Of a stretch of 25,430 nucleotides of DNA, positions 23,812 through 25,430 are shown piece by piece. The notes beneath the pieces are model-generated. The model saw only the letters and a program-made list of their open reading frames with translations, was not told the origin of the DNA and did no database searches. Each line of letters starts with the position of its first letter. The stretch's first letter is position 1. The position numbers and the translations under genes were made by a program. This stretch comes from a virus, in the IMG/VR virus record IMGVR_UViG_3300009474_000010, positions 1 to 25,430 of that record. One strand, written 5' to 3'.

Positions 23812-24183
23812 CTAACCGTTCAGGTGGATGGGCTTCTTGCCTGACGCCACACGCGCCCGGTTGGTGGAATCCAAGCCCACACCACCCGACGCCTCTACAG
23901 CCTTGCGCGTCTCGGTAGGGTCCGATGGCACATAGTCCGCAGGGATGCCGGTCTTGAGGAAGTGCTCTTCGGACTTGCGCTTGAGTTCGTCACGGAACTG
24001 CCGGTCGGAACTGATGGGCTTGCCAACGGACGTGTTGAAGTGCTCGTGCATTGGCCGGTGGACAGCAACGGAGTACTTGCGCTTGATCGGCTGGCCGCAA
24101 CAATCGCGATCAAGAAGGTCGGCACGGATCTCGCTCGTGTACTCCTGGCCACACTCGCGGCATTGGTACCCGTACAGAGTCAT
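23812..24183 (-). CDS. FmdB-like zinc ribbon protein
   Basis: From ATG 24183, which overlaps the terminase TGA as ATGA, the product has 123 residues. It starts MTLYGYQCRECGQEYTSEI with a Cys8-Cys11 knuckle and a second Cys pair at 28-29 (DCCGQPIKRKYS), the FmdB-type zinc ribbon layout, although the second knuckle is CC rather than CxxC. The rest is polar and helical (DRQFRDELKRKSEEHFLKTG). A frame six codons longer (to 24201) is less likely given the coupling. Its place between terminase and portal is common in such phages and suggests a packaging or head-assembly role, which is inferred. Confidence 0.8.
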   Translation of the reverse strand: MTLYGYQCRECGQEYTSEIRADLLDRDCCGQPIKRKYSVAVHRPMHEHFNTSVGKPISSDRQFRDELKRKSEEHFLKTGIPADYVPSDPTETRKAVEASGGVGLDSTNRARVASGKKPIHLNG

Positions 24184-25430
24184 TGGTCCCACCCTTCCCA
24201 CGGCGCATCAATGGCTTCTTGCATCTCTTCACTCACTTCCGTTGGTCCATTCTCTTCCATGTGGCTGATGATTTCCCTGGCCTGCTCGACCTGACTTGTA
24301 ACGGTGTAAGCGGGAACGGGCGGGTCGATGTAATGCGATGAAAGTGCAATGCCGAGCGCCATCACCCGATCATCGAACATGCTCCCCTCGCCGTTGCAGA
24401 ACCCGCCCTTCTCGTCACTCACATAATCCTTCATCTCAGCGAAGGTCTCTTCGTCGTGGATCATCAGCCCGTAAGTGGTATCGCCCACGCGCTGGAGTGG
24501 CTGGCTGAGAGCGTTCACGAGGTATCCCATCGCCATTGCCTTTGTCGCCTTGTTCGTGCCCCAACCAAACACATCCGTCTGGATCTTGCCTGGCGTCTTG
24601 TCCACTTTCTGTGATTCCCAAACCATTGGATAACCAGCACCCAAAAGATGACCAACAGTGGCATAACCCGGTCCCTCCTTCTCGGGGGCGATCGTTGCAG
24701 TGTTGTAGTACTCGCCCAGAAGGAAGAGTTGCTTGCCAAACTCGATGGGGTCGAGGTGCGCGCTCAAGACGGCAGCTTGCTCCAGCGTCCTACGGTTCAG
24801 CACTTGCCCGCACGCCTTGTCCCCACTGATCGTGTGCGTAGGGTCGGCTCCGATCTGATAGATCCCCCAGTTCTGATCCGCGCTCGGGAAGCGGAAGATC
24901 TTCAACATCCCATCGGGGTTGTCCACGAACTCGACGCGCTGGCCACGCCGTTTCAGATTCCCAACACGCGGCCGCATAGGTCGGTAATGATCGAGAAGAT
25001 GGTTGATATTGAATACGTTGCGACCTGTAGACAGGAAGGCTTCGTGGGGTGTGGTGGGGTACTCCTGGTGGAACTTGTCGATGTCTCCCTGGCAGAGTTC
25101 CGCGATTGCATACCTGCGCCAAAGTAGCCGCCCGTCCGAAATGCCCATTGACCTGAGCGCCTTCTCTTCGGTGGTCAGGGTCTCCAGTTCCGAGTACCTG
25201 CCGTGCTGCATCCGCGGGATGTAGGACGCGACGTACTCGGGGTGCCGGTGCCAGGGGTAGAACTTGGGAGCGAACTCTGATCTGCCAGCGGTCGCCTCTT
25301 CCCACGTCTTGTGAAAGAAGTTGCCGACACCATTCGCTGTCGATTCGTAGAAGATCATCGTGACGCCTTGCGATGGGATCGCTTGACGGAGGCCAGTCAC
25401 CAGTTCCTCGGGACTGTCCCAAAACGCCAC
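24180..25430 (-). CDS. terL: terminase large subunit (N-terminal part beyond window)
   Basis: Visible are 416 C-terminal residues; the frame remains open at the right edge, so the Walker A and B part is missing. Numbering from the edge: AFWDSPEELV at 2-11 follows Walker B in the family; MIFYESTANG at 25-34 is the ATPase coupling motif; RNVFNINHLLDHY at 138-149 leads into the RNase H-like nuclease domain. Its acidic residues are Asp196 (YQIGADPT), Asp204, Glu250 or Glu252 (APEKEGPG) and Asp353/354 (DDRVMALG). All catalytic positions seem kept. It cuts and packages phage DNA with the portal. Its stop overlaps the zinc ribbon start. The acidic C-terminal tail ends EGWDQ. Confidence 0.93.
   Translation of the reverse strand: MAFWDSPEELVTGLRQAIPSQGVTMIFYESTANGVGNFFHKTWEEATAGRSEFAPKFYPWHRHPEYVASYIPRMQHGRYSELETLTTEEKALRSMGISDGRLLWRRYAIAELCQGDIDKFHQEYPTTPHEAFLSTGRNVFNINHLLDHYRPMRPRVGNLKRRGQRVEFVDNPDGMLKIFRFPSADQNWGIYQIGADPTHTISGDKACGQVLNRRTLEQAAVLSAHLDPIEFGKQLFLLGEYYNTATIAPEKEGPGYATVGHLLGAGYPMVWESQKVDKTPGKIQTDVFGWGTNKATKAMAMGYLVNALSQPLQRVGDTTYGLMIHDEETFAEMKDYVSDEKGGFCNGEGSMFDDRVMALGIALSSHYIDPPVPAYTVTSQVEQAREIISHMEENGPTEVSEEMQEAIDAPWEGWDQ

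Noticed and set aside
1-25430. tRNA genes, integrase, attachment sites or toxin-antitoxin pair
   Set aside because: None was recognised by eye; gaps are too short for most of them and no typical motifs were seen.

Overview
The window looks like part of the genome of a tailed double-stranded DNA phage with a short (podovirus-like) tail, probably infecting a high-GC Gram-positive (actinobacterial) host. The phage assignment rests on an ordered virion gene set: large terminase (incomplete at the right edge), FmdB-like zinc ribbon protein, portal, scaffold, HK97-fold-like major capsid protein, a probable capsid decoration protein, a tail-nozzle-like protein, an adaptor of the gp4/gp11 kind, and three large low-complexity proteins resembling ejected internal virion proteins. 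No tape measure, tail tube or sheath genes are seen. The host guess rests on four things: GC-rich sequence; start sites preceded by GAAAGG, which would pair with a 16S rRNA tail ending CCUUUC; a C-terminal domain at the left edge resembling repeat domains of actinobacterial (especially Acidimicrobiia-like) surface proteins; and small proteins of types common in actinobacteriophages.

Layout. Positions 3-2561 read rightward and hold a compact accessory/DNA-metabolism block: the end of a surface-type or cell-wall-type protein, an ERCC4 plus helix-hairpin-helix nuclease, two small proteins, a DNA methyltransferase of the SPTY type, a small acidic protein and a small cysteine-containing protein. 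Genes are coupled by GTGA or TGATG overlaps. A 15-bp perfect hairpin at 2566-2601 separates this block from a convergent leftward block.

Positions 2652-25430 read leftward as one long late region. In transcription order (right to left): terminase, zinc ribbon protein, portal, a small beta-rich protein, a 43-residue protein, a fibre-like protein, a run of small proteins (90, 58, 46 and 110 residues), scaffold, major capsid, decoration protein, a strong hairpin terminator (16525-16560), a capsid-downstream protein, a coiled-coil protein, nozzle, a large FnIII/LamG-like fibre, adaptor, three internal virion proteins, another hairpin (3260-3295), and a two-gene membrane/holin-like cassette.

The head genes build and fill the capsid, the nozzle, adaptor and fibre make the tail, the internal proteins are probably ejected with DNA, and the membrane cassette probably acts in lysis. 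A 14-bp sequence occurs exactly twice, each time just upstream of a leftward transcription segment (16510-16523, 19987-20000), and is the best candidate for an internal late promoter. Several genuine-looking genes are under 60 codons (1145-1306, 2112-2279, 19806-19946, 20003-20179, 21497-21628). No tRNA, CRISPR array, integrase, insertion sequence or attachment site was recognised. No stretch over 300 bases lacks a gene.
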